This document shows positions 10,336 to 19,061 of a DNA stretch of 47,979 nucleotides, piece after piece. The stretch lies in the NCBI GenBank assembly GCA_002841025.1, contig PHDQ01000002.1, positions 1 through 47,979 on the forward strand, read 5' to 3'. The notes beneath the pieces are model-generated. The model was not told where the DNA came from, ran no database searches, and worked only from the letters and a program-made list of their open reading frames with translations. Position 1 is the stretch's first letter. Each line of letters starts with the position of its first letter. The translations under genes and the position numbers were made by a program. Source of the DNA: Bacteroidetes bacterium HGW-Bacteroidetes-13 (GTDB lineage Bacteria > Bacteroidota > Bacteroidia > Flavobacteriales > Flavobacteriaceae).

Positions 10336-11472
10336 CTAATCCAACGTCACCCAAACATTCCCTTTTCGGTGCGATTCGACGGCTTTTTCGATAAAATCCA
10401 TGCCGCGTGCGCCATCGATGATGGTTGGAAATTCACCTGAATTATACGCTTCACCGCGGATGGCTTTCGCTATGCCTTTGTAGATGTTTCCCATCGAATC
10501 GAAGATGCCTTCCGGATGACCCGGTGGTAGTTTGGTGCCGTCCAAAGACAGCTTGGAATTATAGGCATGGCCGGGTTTCAACACGCGAAGTGGTTGGCCG
10601 TCTTCCAATAGATATAAATAATTCGGGTTTTCTTGTTCCCATTTCAAACCTGCTTTTTTTCCATAGACTTGCACGGTGAAATTGTTTTCTTCACCCGTAG
10701 CAATTTGGCTGGCGCGAATTACACCTTTCACGTTTTTTGAAAAACGGATTAATATGGTGCCGTCAATGTCCATACGGTTGTCTTCGTACAGATAATTCAA
10801 ATCTGCCAAAATGGAATTGACATGCTGTCCGGTGACGAATTCTATCATATCGAAAGCGTGCGTGCCGATGTCACCTACGCAACAACTGATTCCTGATTTT
10901 TCGGGGTTCAAACGCCAAGTGTTTGCGCGTTTTTCTTTGTCGTGAATAATTGGGTTTATCCATCCTTGATAGTATTGTGCATCCACTTTTTGAATTTCGC
11001 CCAACTCACCGCCGAGAATCATTTCACGCATTTGTCGCACCATCGGGTAACCGGTGTAAGTGTAAGTAACCGCGAAAACAGCCTTTGTCTTGGCCAAAGT
11101 TTCTTTCAAAATTTTGGCTTCTTCGTAGGTCGTGGTCATCGGTTTTTCGCAGATGACGTTGAAACCGTTTTCCAACAGTTTTTTGGCCATCGGAAAATGC
11201 AAAAAATTGGGTGTCAAAATCGAAATAACCTGCATACGCTGGTTTTCCGGCAAGGCTGTTTCTTTCTCAATCAACGTATCAAAGTCTTTGTAAACGCGGT
11301 GGGTCGGAATTCCGATGCGCTCGGCAAACCCGATGTTTTCCTCAATATTTGGATTAAAGACGCCTCCTACCAATTCAAAACTGTCAAACATAGACGAAGC
11401 CACTCGGTGCAACACACCGATTAGTGAATCGCCCCCGCCTCCTAATATTCCTAATCTTATTTTAGAACTCAT
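10336..11472 (-). CDS. Gfo/Idh/MocA family oxidoreductase
   Basis: N-terminal Rossmann fold RLGILGGGGDS, VICEKPMTTTYEEAK, CCVGDIGTHAFDMIEFVTG. Confidence 0.95.
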   Translation of the reverse strand: MSSKIRLGILGGGGDSLIGVLHRVASSMFDSFELVGGVFNPNIEENIGFAERIGIPTHRVYKDFDTLIEKETALPENQRMQVISILTPNFLHFPMAKKLLENGFNVICEKPMTTTYEEAKILKETLAKTKAVFAVTYTYTGYPMVRQMREMILGGELGEIQKVDAQYYQGWINPIIHDKEKRANTWRLNPEKSGISCCVGDIGTHAFDMIEFVTGQHVNSILADLNYLYEDNRMDIDGTILIRFSKNVKGVIRASQIATGEENNFTVQVYGKKAGLKWEQENPNYLYLLEDGQPLRVLKPGHAYNSKLSLDGTKLPPGHPEGIFDSMGNIYKGIAKAIRGEAYNSGEFPTIIDGARGMDFIEKAVESHRKGNVWVTLD

Positions 11473-11521
11473 AAAAATAATTTAATAATTTGAAAATATA
11501 ACAATTCGATGATTATAAAAA

Positions 11522-12748
11522 CTAAGCTTTGTATTCAATTTTTTCATTTTTGAAAAACAAAGCGAATAAAACAAACACGCCAATGGCAAAATAAGCCGGG
11601 AATGTCCAAATCGCTTTCCAAAGATGTGTGTTGTCAGGGCGAAGAAATTGGTCGGTAATTTTTCCGGCTACCCAAAATCCAATCAACATACCTACACCGT
11701 AGGTTGCCAAGGTAATCAAGCCCTGCGCGGCACTTTTGTATTTGGCACCCGCTTTGGTATCGGTATATATTTGCCCGGACACAAAGAAAAAATCATAACA
11801 AATACCGTGAAGTGCAATTCCTATCAGCAACATATAGGTGAGTTCGCCCGCATCGCCATAAGCGAAAAGAAAATAGCGCACTGCCCAGGCAGCCATCCCA
11901 ACCAAAATGGTTTTTTTGAAGCCAAATTTGGTAAAAAAGAAAGGCAGCAACAACATAAACAGTATTTCAGAAACCTGCCCAATAGCCATTTTCGCTGTAG
12001 GGTTTGTCATGCCAATTTCGGACAAAAACGGATTGGTATTTTGATAATAAAAAGCGAGCGGAATACAAATTAATATGGAAGCCAAAAAGAAAATAAAAAA
12101 GTTTTTATCCTTTAATAGCTTTAAAGCATCCAAACCTAAGATTTCTGAAATTCTTACTTTTTCACTTCGATCTGCCTGTGGTGGAGTTTTTGGTAAAGTG
12201 AAGCTAAAAACGCCCAATATTGCCGAAGCAACACCGACCATCATAAAAGTATTGCTCAACAAACCTTCTGCCCTTCCCGCTTCGCTGTCCCAACCTGTAT
12301 AGCTGATTACAACGCCTGCAATGACCCAGCCGGCAGTTCCAAAAACACGCACAAATGAAAATTCTTTGGAAGGATCTTTCATCTGTCTGAAAGAAATAGA
12401 ATTGACCAATGCCAAAGTAGGCATATACAATATCATATAGCCAAGAACGTATGGGTAAAAAACAGAAAAATCCGATGCTTGCGCCATCAAATACATGAGT
12501 ACAGCGCCAAAGATGTGCAAAATACCCAAAATTTTCTCCGCATTAAAATAGCGATCCGCTATGAGTCCTATGATAAAAGGTGCAATGATAGCTCCCCAAG
12601 ATTGGGTTGAAAAAGCCATGGCAGATTCGGCTCCGGTAGCATTGAGATTGGCATTCAAAAAGGTACCAAGGGTGACAAACCAACCGCCCCAGATGAAAAA
12701 TTCGAGAAACATCATCAGAGAAAGTTGAATGCGCGTTTTTAAATTCAT
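11522..12748 (-). CDS. MFS transporter, nucleoside:H+ symporter (NupG-like) family
   Basis: LMMFLEFFIWGGWFVTLGTFL start, many hydrophobic segments, GICYDFFFVSGQIYTD. Confidence 0.9.
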   Translation of the reverse strand: MNLKTRIQLSLMMFLEFFIWGGWFVTLGTFLNANLNATGAESAMAFSTQSWGAIIAPFIIGLIADRYFNAEKILGILHIFGAVLMYLMAQASDFSVFYPYVLGYMILYMPTLALVNSISFRQMKDPSKEFSFVRVFGTAGWVIAGVVISYTGWDSEAGRAEGLLSNTFMMVGVASAILGVFSFTLPKTPPQADRSEKVRISEILGLDALKLLKDKNFFIFFLASILICIPLAFYYQNTNPFLSEIGMTNPTAKMAIGQVSEILFMLLLPFFFTKFGFKKTILVGMAAWAVRYFLFAYGDAGELTYMLLIGIALHGICYDFFFVSGQIYTDTKAGAKYKSAAQGLITLATYGVGMLIGFWVAGKITDQFLRPDNTHLWKAIWTFPAYFAIGVFVLFALFFKNEKIEYKA

Positions 12749-12800
12749 AGTTTTAAAGATTAAGTTGGTTATTGGTTATTGGTTATTTGAAATTTGTTTT

Positions 12801-13808
12801 TTAACCATTGATTTCTTTTGCGGTTTTGATCAATAATTTTTTGGTCGCAATGATGCCTTCTTCTTCTGACAATCGATCTCCCTCATATTCCGATCCGATA
12901 AAACCGTTGAATCCGGAATCTTTTACAATTTTAAGCATTTTTTTGAAATCGATGAGTGTTTCGTTGCCGGCTGCATCAAAATCAAAGGTTTTTGCACTCA
13001 CGCCTTTGGCATAAGGCATCATCTGGCTCACACCCAAATAACGATCATATTCTTCAATACAATTACCTTCCCAAACGTCGCCAGTGTCTCGTTTCAGACA
13101 GAAATTACCGAAATCAGGCAAAATACCGCAATGCGTGTTGTTGGTCATTTTCATCACCTCGGCTATCAGAACACCATTGGAAGAAAAACCTCCGTGATTT
13201 TCAACAATGACATCTACATTTAATGGATTGCCGTATTCAGCAAGTTTTAATAACGACTCCACAGATTTCTCTTTCCATACCTCTTCCCGCTCATCACCAA
13301 ACAAATTGACACGGATAGAATGGCAGCCCAATTCATGTGCCGCATCCATCCATTTTTTGTGGTTATCGATTGCCTGAAGTTGTAGTTTGGAATCTGCCGA
13401 AGACAAAGTCCCCTCGTTGTCAATCATGATGAGTACATTCTGCATGCCATAATCCTTGGCTTTTTGGTTGAGTGTGCCGACCAATTTCTTCAAAGCATTC
13501 AGCGAATTTGAATCGTTCTGAAAATACGCACCATAGAGCTGATTCACGTATTCCAGTCCCTCAAAGCCGTATTGATGTGCTTTTGCCGCAAAATCTGTCG
13601 GATCCATTTGTTTCTCTAAAATGGCTTTGTGCAAAGACCATTGCGCCAGAGAGAGTTTAAAAAACAAACCGTCATTCAGAGATTCATCCGCAGCTTGTAA
13701 TCCGTCATGTGTCTTGTTTTCTTTATTGCCGAGGCAGGAAGTCAAGCCTACAGCCGAAATAGCCAGACCGGCCTGAACACTGTTTTTTAAAAAATTTCTT
13801 CTGTCCAT
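12801..13808 (-). CDS. Exported hydroxypyruvate isomerase-like / sugar isomerase TIM-barrel protein
   Basis: Tat-like MDRRNFLKNSVQAGLAISAVGLTSC lipoprotein signal; NVDVIVENHGGFSSNG, GILPDFGNFCL and GFIGSEYEGDR. Confidence 0.88.
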   Translation of the reverse strand: MDRRNFLKNSVQAGLAISAVGLTSCLGNKENKTHDGLQAADESLNDGLFFKLSLAQWSLHKAILEKQMDPTDFAAKAHQYGFEGLEYVNQLYGAYFQNDSNSLNALKKLVGTLNQKAKDYGMQNVLIMIDNEGTLSSADSKLQLQAIDNHKKWMDAAHELGCHSIRVNLFGDEREEVWKEKSVESLLKLAEYGNPLNVDVIVENHGGFSSNGVLIAEVMKMTNNTHCGILPDFGNFCLKRDTGDVWEGNCIEEYDRYLGVSQMMPYAKGVSAKTFDFDAAGNETLIDFKKMLKIVKDSGFNGFIGSEYEGDRLSEEEGIIATKKLLIKTAKEING

Positions 13809-13905
13809 GAAATTATCATTTAAGGAAATAAATTACACCCATTTCACACAATCTATTTTTTCATTTTTCAAAGTCATAAAAGTATAAATTATCTCTTTAC
13901 AACTT

Positions 13906-13923
13906 TACGAAAACGTTTGAACA
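13906..13923. promoter_or_regulatory. Candidate LacI-family-type operator (AAACGTTT core) in the divergent promoter region
   Basis: TACGAAAACGTTTGAAC, CG-centred palindrome (core 13911-13918) about midway between the divergent starts at 13808 and 14027. Confidence 0.4.
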
Positions 13924-14026
13924 ATATCCTAAAATTTTGTTATTATTTATAAAACCTTGAATAGCACTTAAAATTATTTTACTTTTATCGCTCATTTATC
14001 AACTTTCACACAAGTTACTTACGAAT

Positions 14027-15736
14027 ATGTTAAATGTTAGCAATTCAAACAATTCTTATGACGCAATCGTAATAGGAACAGGAATTAGCGGCGGTTGGGC
14101 AGCCAAAGAATTATGCGAACTTGGTTTGAAAACTTTGGTACTCGAAAGAGGTCGGATGGTTCGCCACATCGAAGACTATCCCACCATGTACAAAGACCCT
14201 TGGGATTTTAAAGTCCGAGGAGGGCGCGCGACCCAAGAGGAGCTCAACGATTACGAAAAATTAAAGCGAACCGGATTCGCGACAAATGAAGAACACCAGC
14301 ATTTTTTTGTGAAAGATTCTGAACATCCTTACAATGAAGTCAAACGTTTTGATTGGGTCAGAGGTTATCAAGTTGGAGGTAAATCGTTGATTTGGGGAAG
14401 ATGTTCTTATCGTTTGGGTGATTTAGATTTTGAAGCCAATCTCAAACAAGGTATTGCCGTCGATTGGCCCATCCGATATAAAGATATTGAATCTTGGTAC
14501 ACTTACGTTGAAGGTTTTGCAGGCATCAGTGGCGAAAATTTAGGTCTCCCTCAATTACCCGACGGCAATCTACTCCCGCCCATGCCGCTCAATTGTTTGG
14601 AAAATCATTTAAGGCAAGCTGTTTACAAAGAAATGGACGGTCGTGTTGTGATGCCCCAAAGAATAGCACATCTGACCGGAAACAAAACTTTTGACGGACG
14701 AACCAATTGTCAATATCGCGACCGATGCACACGCGGATGTCCGTTTGGCGGCTATTTTAGCAGCAATTCTTCCACACTTCCCGCAGCCGAAAAAACAGGA
14801 AATTTGACCATACGTCCGCACTCTATCGTTCATGAAATTGTGTACAATGCAGACAAAAAAAGGGCGACTGGTGTAAAGATTATTGACGCCGAGACCAAAG
14901 AGGAAATTGAGTTCAACGCCAAGGTCATTTTTTGTTGCGCCTCCGCCATGGCTTCTGCTTCCATCCTCTTACAATCAAAATCAGATCGGTTTCCAAACGG
15001 CTTGGGCAACGACAGTGGCGAACTCGGACACAACATCATGGATCATCACTTCAACGCAGGTGCTTCAGGCACTTATGAAGGATTTGAAGATAAATACTAC
15101 AAAGGTCGCAAGCCTTCCGGTTTCTATATTCCAAGGTTTAGAAATCTGGACGAAAAATCAAAACAGAAAGACTTTATCCGCGGATATGGATACGAAGGCG
15201 GGGCAGGTCGGTCAAATTGGAAAGAAAGTGTTGCTGAAATCAGTTATGGGAAAAACCTGACACAAAGCATACTCGAACCCGGTCCATGGCAAATCGGCAT
15301 GACTGCTTTTGGTGAAACCTTGCCCAATCATGACAACAAAATGTATCTCAACTACGACAAACTCGATCCGTGGGGATTGCCAACCATCACTTTTGATGCA
15401 CAGTTCGGAGAAAATGAGCTCAATATGCGCAAAGACATGATTGCACAAGCAGTTGAAATGCTCGAAAAAGCAGGTGTGAAAAATATCGAAACAGAAGACA
15501 ATTTGGGCGCACCCGGTTTGGGCATTCACGAAATGGGTACTGCCCGTATGGGACGCGACCCAAAAACATCCGTGCTAAACGGCAACAACCAAATACATAC
15601 CGTACCCAACGTCTATGTAACCGATGGTGCTTGCATGGTTTCGTCCGCTTGTCAAAACCCATCGCTCACCTACATGGCATTAACGGCCAGAGCCGCTCAT
15701 CATGCCGTAGAACAATTAAAGAAAATGAATCTATAA
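14027..15736 (+). CDS. GMC family oxidoreductase (paralog 1)
   Basis: FAD-binding YDAIVIGTGISGGWAAKELCELGLKTLVLERG; GIHEMGTARMG; NPSLTYMALTARA. Confidence 0.95.
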   Translation: MLNVSNSNNSYDAIVIGTGISGGWAAKELCELGLKTLVLERGRMVRHIEDYPTMYKDPWDFKVRGGRATQEELNDYEKLKRTGFATNEEHQHFFVKDSEHPYNEVKRFDWVRGYQVGGKSLIWGRCSYRLGDLDFEANLKQGIAVDWPIRYKDIESWYTYVEGFAGISGENLGLPQLPDGNLLPPMPLNCLENHLRQAVYKEMDGRVVMPQRIAHLTGNKTFDGRTNCQYRDRCTRGCPFGGYFSSNSSTLPAAEKTGNLTIRPHSIVHEIVYNADKKRATGVKIIDAETKEEIEFNAKVIFCCASAMASASILLQSKSDRFPNGLGNDSGELGHNIMDHHFNAGASGTYEGFEDKYYKGRKPSGFYIPRFRNLDEKSKQKDFIRGYGYEGGAGRSNWKESVAEISYGKNLTQSILEPGPWQIGMTAFGETLPNHDNKMYLNYDKLDPWGLPTITFDAQFGENELNMRKDMIAQAVEMLEKAGVKNIETEDNLGAPGLGIHEMGTARMGRDPKTSVLNGNNQIHTVPNVYVTDGACMVSSACQNPSLTYMALTARAAHHAVEQLKKMNL

Positions 15737-15776
15737 ACACTAACCAATTTGTCTAATCAATTTAAAAACGTCAAGT

Positions 15777-17483
15777 ATGCTTAATTACATTCCGGAACAA
15801 GCCGAGTATGATGCCATCGTCGTAGGTACGGGTATCAGCGGTGGATGGGCCGCAAAAGAACTCTGCGAAAAGGGTTTGAAAACTTTGGTCCTTGAAAGAG
15901 GTCGCATGGTTCGCCACATCGAAGATTATCCAACCATGTACAAGGATCCATGGGATTTTAAAACCAACGGTCAAATCACGCAAGAAGAACTGAAAGATTA
16001 CGAAAAACAAAACCGAACCGGTTACACCACCGATGAAGCCCATCGACACTTCTTCGTAAACGACACCGAACATCCCTACAACGAAGTGAAGCGTTTTGAT
16101 TGGATGCGAGGCTATCACGTAGGTGGCAGATCCATCATGTGGGGACGCCAAAGCTACCGTTTGAGCGACATCGATTTTGAAGCCAATAAAAAGGATGGCA
16201 TCGCCGTCGATTGGCCGGTGCGTTATAAAGATATTGCGCCATGGTATGATTACGTCGAAGAATACATCGGCGTGAGCGGAGAAAATTTGGGTCTTCCTCA
16301 ACTTCCAGACGGAAAATTCTTGCCTCCGATGGAATTGAATTGTGTAGAAACACATCTCAAAGGAAAAATTGCAGAAAATTTTGATGACCGCGTGCTTACC
16401 ATCGGGCGTACAGCGCACATCACCGGCACCAAAACTTTTGAGGGACGAACCAACTGTCAATACAGAAATCGATGCATGCGAGGCTGTCCGTTTGGCGGTT
16501 ATTTTAGCAGCAACTCTTCTACCCTTCCGGCGGCAGAACGAACCGGAAACATGACCTTGCGACCGTTTTCCATTGTCCATGAAGTTATCTATGACGAGAA
16601 ATCAAAACGCGCTACCGGTGTTCGGGTTATCGATGCAGAAACCAACGAAACCATGGAATTTAAAGCCAAAATCATATTTCTTTGTGCCTCTGCCATCGCT
16701 TCGACAAGTATTTTACTCAATTCAAAATCAAATCGTTTCCCCAACGGAATGGGCAACGACAGTGGCGAATTGGGACACAACTTGATGGATCACCATTTCA
16801 AAGCCGGTGCAGTCGGTCGCTTTGATGGATTTGAAGACCAATATTACAAAGGGCGAAGAGCCAACGGCATCTATATCCCTCGATTTAGAAATGTAGATGA
16901 AAAATCAAAACAGCAAGATTTCTTGCGTGGTTATGGCTACCAAGGAGGTGGCGGCAGAAATGGATTTGCGGACACCATAGCCGAATTCAGCTACGGAAAG
17001 AACCTGACCGAAAGCATACTCGAACCCGGAAACTGGCAAATGGGCTTGATGGGTTTTGGAGAAACTCTTCCTTATCACGAGAACAAAATGTTCCTTGACT
17101 ATGACAACAAAGACAAATGGGGCTTGCCCACAGTTACTTTCGATGCCGAGTTCAAACAAAATGAACTCAACATGCGTAAAGATATGATCGCGCAAGGCAT
17201 CGCCATGTTGGAAGCCGGTGGGTTTAAAGACATCAAACCCATGGATGACCTTGGAGCTCCCGGATTGGGAATTCACGAAATGGGAACTGCCCGTATGGGT
17301 CGCGACCCAAAAACGTCGGTGTTAAATGGCAACAACCAAATTCACGCCGTACCCAACGTTTTTGTTACCGATGGATCCTTTATGACCTCTGCCGCCTGCC
17401 ACAATCCATCTTTGGGTTACATGGCTTTCACAGCACGTGCTGTTGACTTTGCTGTTAAAGAATTAAACAAACAAAACATTTAA
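15777..17483 (+). CDS. GMC family oxidoreductase (paralog 2)
   Basis: Near-parallel sequence to the upstream gene; GTGISGGWAAKELCEKGLKTLVLERGR; GIHEMGTARMG; NPSLGYMAFTARA. Confidence 0.95.
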   Translation: MLNYIPEQAEYDAIVVGTGISGGWAAKELCEKGLKTLVLERGRMVRHIEDYPTMYKDPWDFKTNGQITQEELKDYEKQNRTGYTTDEAHRHFFVNDTEHPYNEVKRFDWMRGYHVGGRSIMWGRQSYRLSDIDFEANKKDGIAVDWPVRYKDIAPWYDYVEEYIGVSGENLGLPQLPDGKFLPPMELNCVETHLKGKIAENFDDRVLTIGRTAHITGTKTFEGRTNCQYRNRCMRGCPFGGYFSSNSSTLPAAERTGNMTLRPFSIVHEVIYDEKSKRATGVRVIDAETNETMEFKAKIIFLCASAIASTSILLNSKSNRFPNGMGNDSGELGHNLMDHHFKAGAVGRFDGFEDQYYKGRRANGIYIPRFRNVDEKSKQQDFLRGYGYQGGGGRNGFADTIAEFSYGKNLTESILEPGNWQMGLMGFGETLPYHENKMFLDYDNKDKWGLPTVTFDAEFKQNELNMRKDMIAQGIAMLEAGGFKDIKPMDDLGAPGLGIHEMGTARMGRDPKTSVLNGNNQIHAVPNVFVTDGSFMTSAACHNPSLGYMAFTARAVDFAVKELNKQNI

Positions 17484-17494
17484 AAATAAATATC

Positions 17495-18151
17495 ATGGAC
17501 AGAAGAAGCGCCATTAAGAACATATCGTTGGGAGTCGGTTACACCCTAGCCGCCCCGGCTTTTTTCAGCTTACTCCAAAGTTGTAAATCTGAACCCAATT
17601 GGGTAGCCACCTATATGGAACCCAAACAAGGAAAAGTTGTTTATAAGTTAGCGGAGATTATTTTGCCACCTCTCGAAGACAAAAAAATTCCCGGTGCCAT
17701 CGATGTCAACGTGCCACAATTTATCGACCTGTTTTACGGCGAAGTTTACAGCCCGAAAGCCAAAGGTGAATTTGACCTCGGATACCAAGCCTTTGTGCAA
17801 AAATATGCCGATGCACATCCCGGAGACGAAATCACCAAAGCCGAACCGGATGAATTAGAAGCATTAATCAAACCCTATTTCAACATCACTTTAGAACAGC
17901 GAAAAGCCCTGGAAGAAAAATTGGCAGCAGGTTACAACGGTTCGGACGAGCCGTACGCCTACGATGCTGATACGGCTATTTCAAATTTCTTGATTGGTTT
18001 GCGAAATCAAATCGTCTATGGATATCGCAGTAGCGAAAAAGTAGGCAAAGAAGTATTGAATTACGATCCGATTCCGGGTGTTTACAACGGTTGTATGCCC
18101 CTTTCGGAAGTGGGAGAAGATTCAAAAGCAGGCAGGCCTTGGTCATTGTAA
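17495..18151 (+). CDS. Gluconate 2-dehydrogenase subunit 3 family protein with Tat/lipoprotein-like signal
   Basis: MDRRSAIKNISLGVGYTLAAPAFFSLLQSC; ILPPLEDKKIPGAIDVNVPQFIDLF; position right after the GMC genes. Confidence 0.9.
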   Translation: MDRRSAIKNISLGVGYTLAAPAFFSLLQSCKSEPNWVATYMEPKQGKVVYKLAEIILPPLEDKKIPGAIDVNVPQFIDLFYGEVYSPKAKGEFDLGYQAFVQKYADAHPGDEITKAEPDELEALIKPYFNITLEQRKALEEKLAAGYNGSDEPYAYDADTAISNFLIGLRNQIVYGYRSSEKVGKEVLNYDPIPGVYNGCMPLSEVGEDSKAGRPWSL

Positions 18152-18176
18152 TTCCAAAATTTACTTGCTTATAAAT

Positions 18177-18208
18177 GAAAAATCCCCGCTTTTGACGGGG
18201 ATTTTTTT
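18177..18208. terminator. Bidirectional rho-independent terminator between convergent genes
   Basis: AAAAATCCCCG cttttga CGGGGATTTTTTT. Confidence 0.9.
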
Positions 18209-18229
18209 CAAACCAAATTCAACCTCAAA

Positions 18230-18706
18230 TCAATCGTGTTGTCCTTTGTGATGTTTTCGCATCATCAATCGCTTGCCGGATTTTTCGCGTTGTGTTTTCC
18301 ATTGTGCGTATTGTTTTTCATTCAAAATGGATTTCATCTCATTTTGAAAAGCAATTTGGCTATCCAAGCGGTTCACTTGCTGTTGGTATCTTTCAGCATC
18401 CGTGGGTTGTTTACCGGCTTCTTTGTCTTTTTTTACAGCTGAAAAAGATAGATCCCTTTGCTCATTTTGTTTAAGCAACAAGGCGTTAACTGATTTTTGT
18501 TGACTTTCAGTCAAATCCAAATGCAAAGCCATTCGTTTGGTCTGTAAATTGGCGCGCTCCGCCGGAGTTCGCTTTGCGTCTTGCAAACGCAAGTGATGAC
18601 GCTCGCTTTTGTTGTTCGCTAAATCAGAATTTTTGTCGGTTTGTGCCTGTCCAATTGCGAAAAAAACCAACAGCAAGGGGAAAATTAACTTTTTCATGTT
18701 TTTCAA
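18230..18706 (-). CDS. Spy/CpxP-like (LTxxQ) periplasmic protein
   Basis: Signal peptide; HLDLTESQQKSVNALLLKQNEQRD, MKSILNEKQYAQWKTQREK. Confidence 0.7.
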   Translation of the reverse strand: MKNMKKLIFPLLLVFFAIGQAQTDKNSDLANNKSERHHLRLQDAKRTPAERANLQTKRMALHLDLTESQQKSVNALLLKQNEQRDLSFSAVKKDKEAGKQPTDAERYQQQVNRLDSQIAFQNEMKSILNEKQYAQWKTQREKSGKRLMMRKHHKGQHD

Positions 18707-18908
18707 ATTTTTATTGTTTGCATCTATGACTAAAAAGATCGCTGTGAGTTTAAAATCAGTTTGTTAAATAATTCAAAAAGATTAATTCTCAAAACGCATT
18801 ATATAAATTATAAAAATTTGATTTGCAATTACTTAAAAAACAATTATTACAAACTTCAAACCTCGATTGACTCAAAATATCACGACTGCTAAAAAAAAAC
18901 ACTAAACA

Positions 18909-18940
18909 TTTGAATATTAATTTGTAATCGAGTAATTTTG
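18909..18940 (+). promoter_or_regulatory. Bacteroidetes-type promoter of rpsA
   Basis: TTTG-N20-TAATTTTG, matching TTTG / TAnnTTTG elements. Confidence 0.7.
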
Positions 18941-19061
18941 CAATCCTTTTTGCAATAGGAGAATAAAGGGGAAACCATAAGAAAAATTATTTAAAAATCC
19001 CTTCCGACACGGGTTGCTCAGTTCTCCGCCCAAACCGGAATACAAATTTAATAATCAGCAA

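Noticed and set aside
11624-12073. 149-aa plus-strand ORF opposite the MFS transporter
   Set aside because: Antisense to a clear transporter; no independent signals.
13981-14026. AACTTtcacacAAGTT inverted repeat before the first GMC gene
   Set aside because: Only 5-bp arms in AT-rich sequence; too weak to claim as an operator.
15771-16580. 269-aa minus-strand ORF opposite the second GMC gene
   Set aside because: Antisense to a strongly recognised GMC oxidoreductase; shadow ORF from codon bias, no family features.
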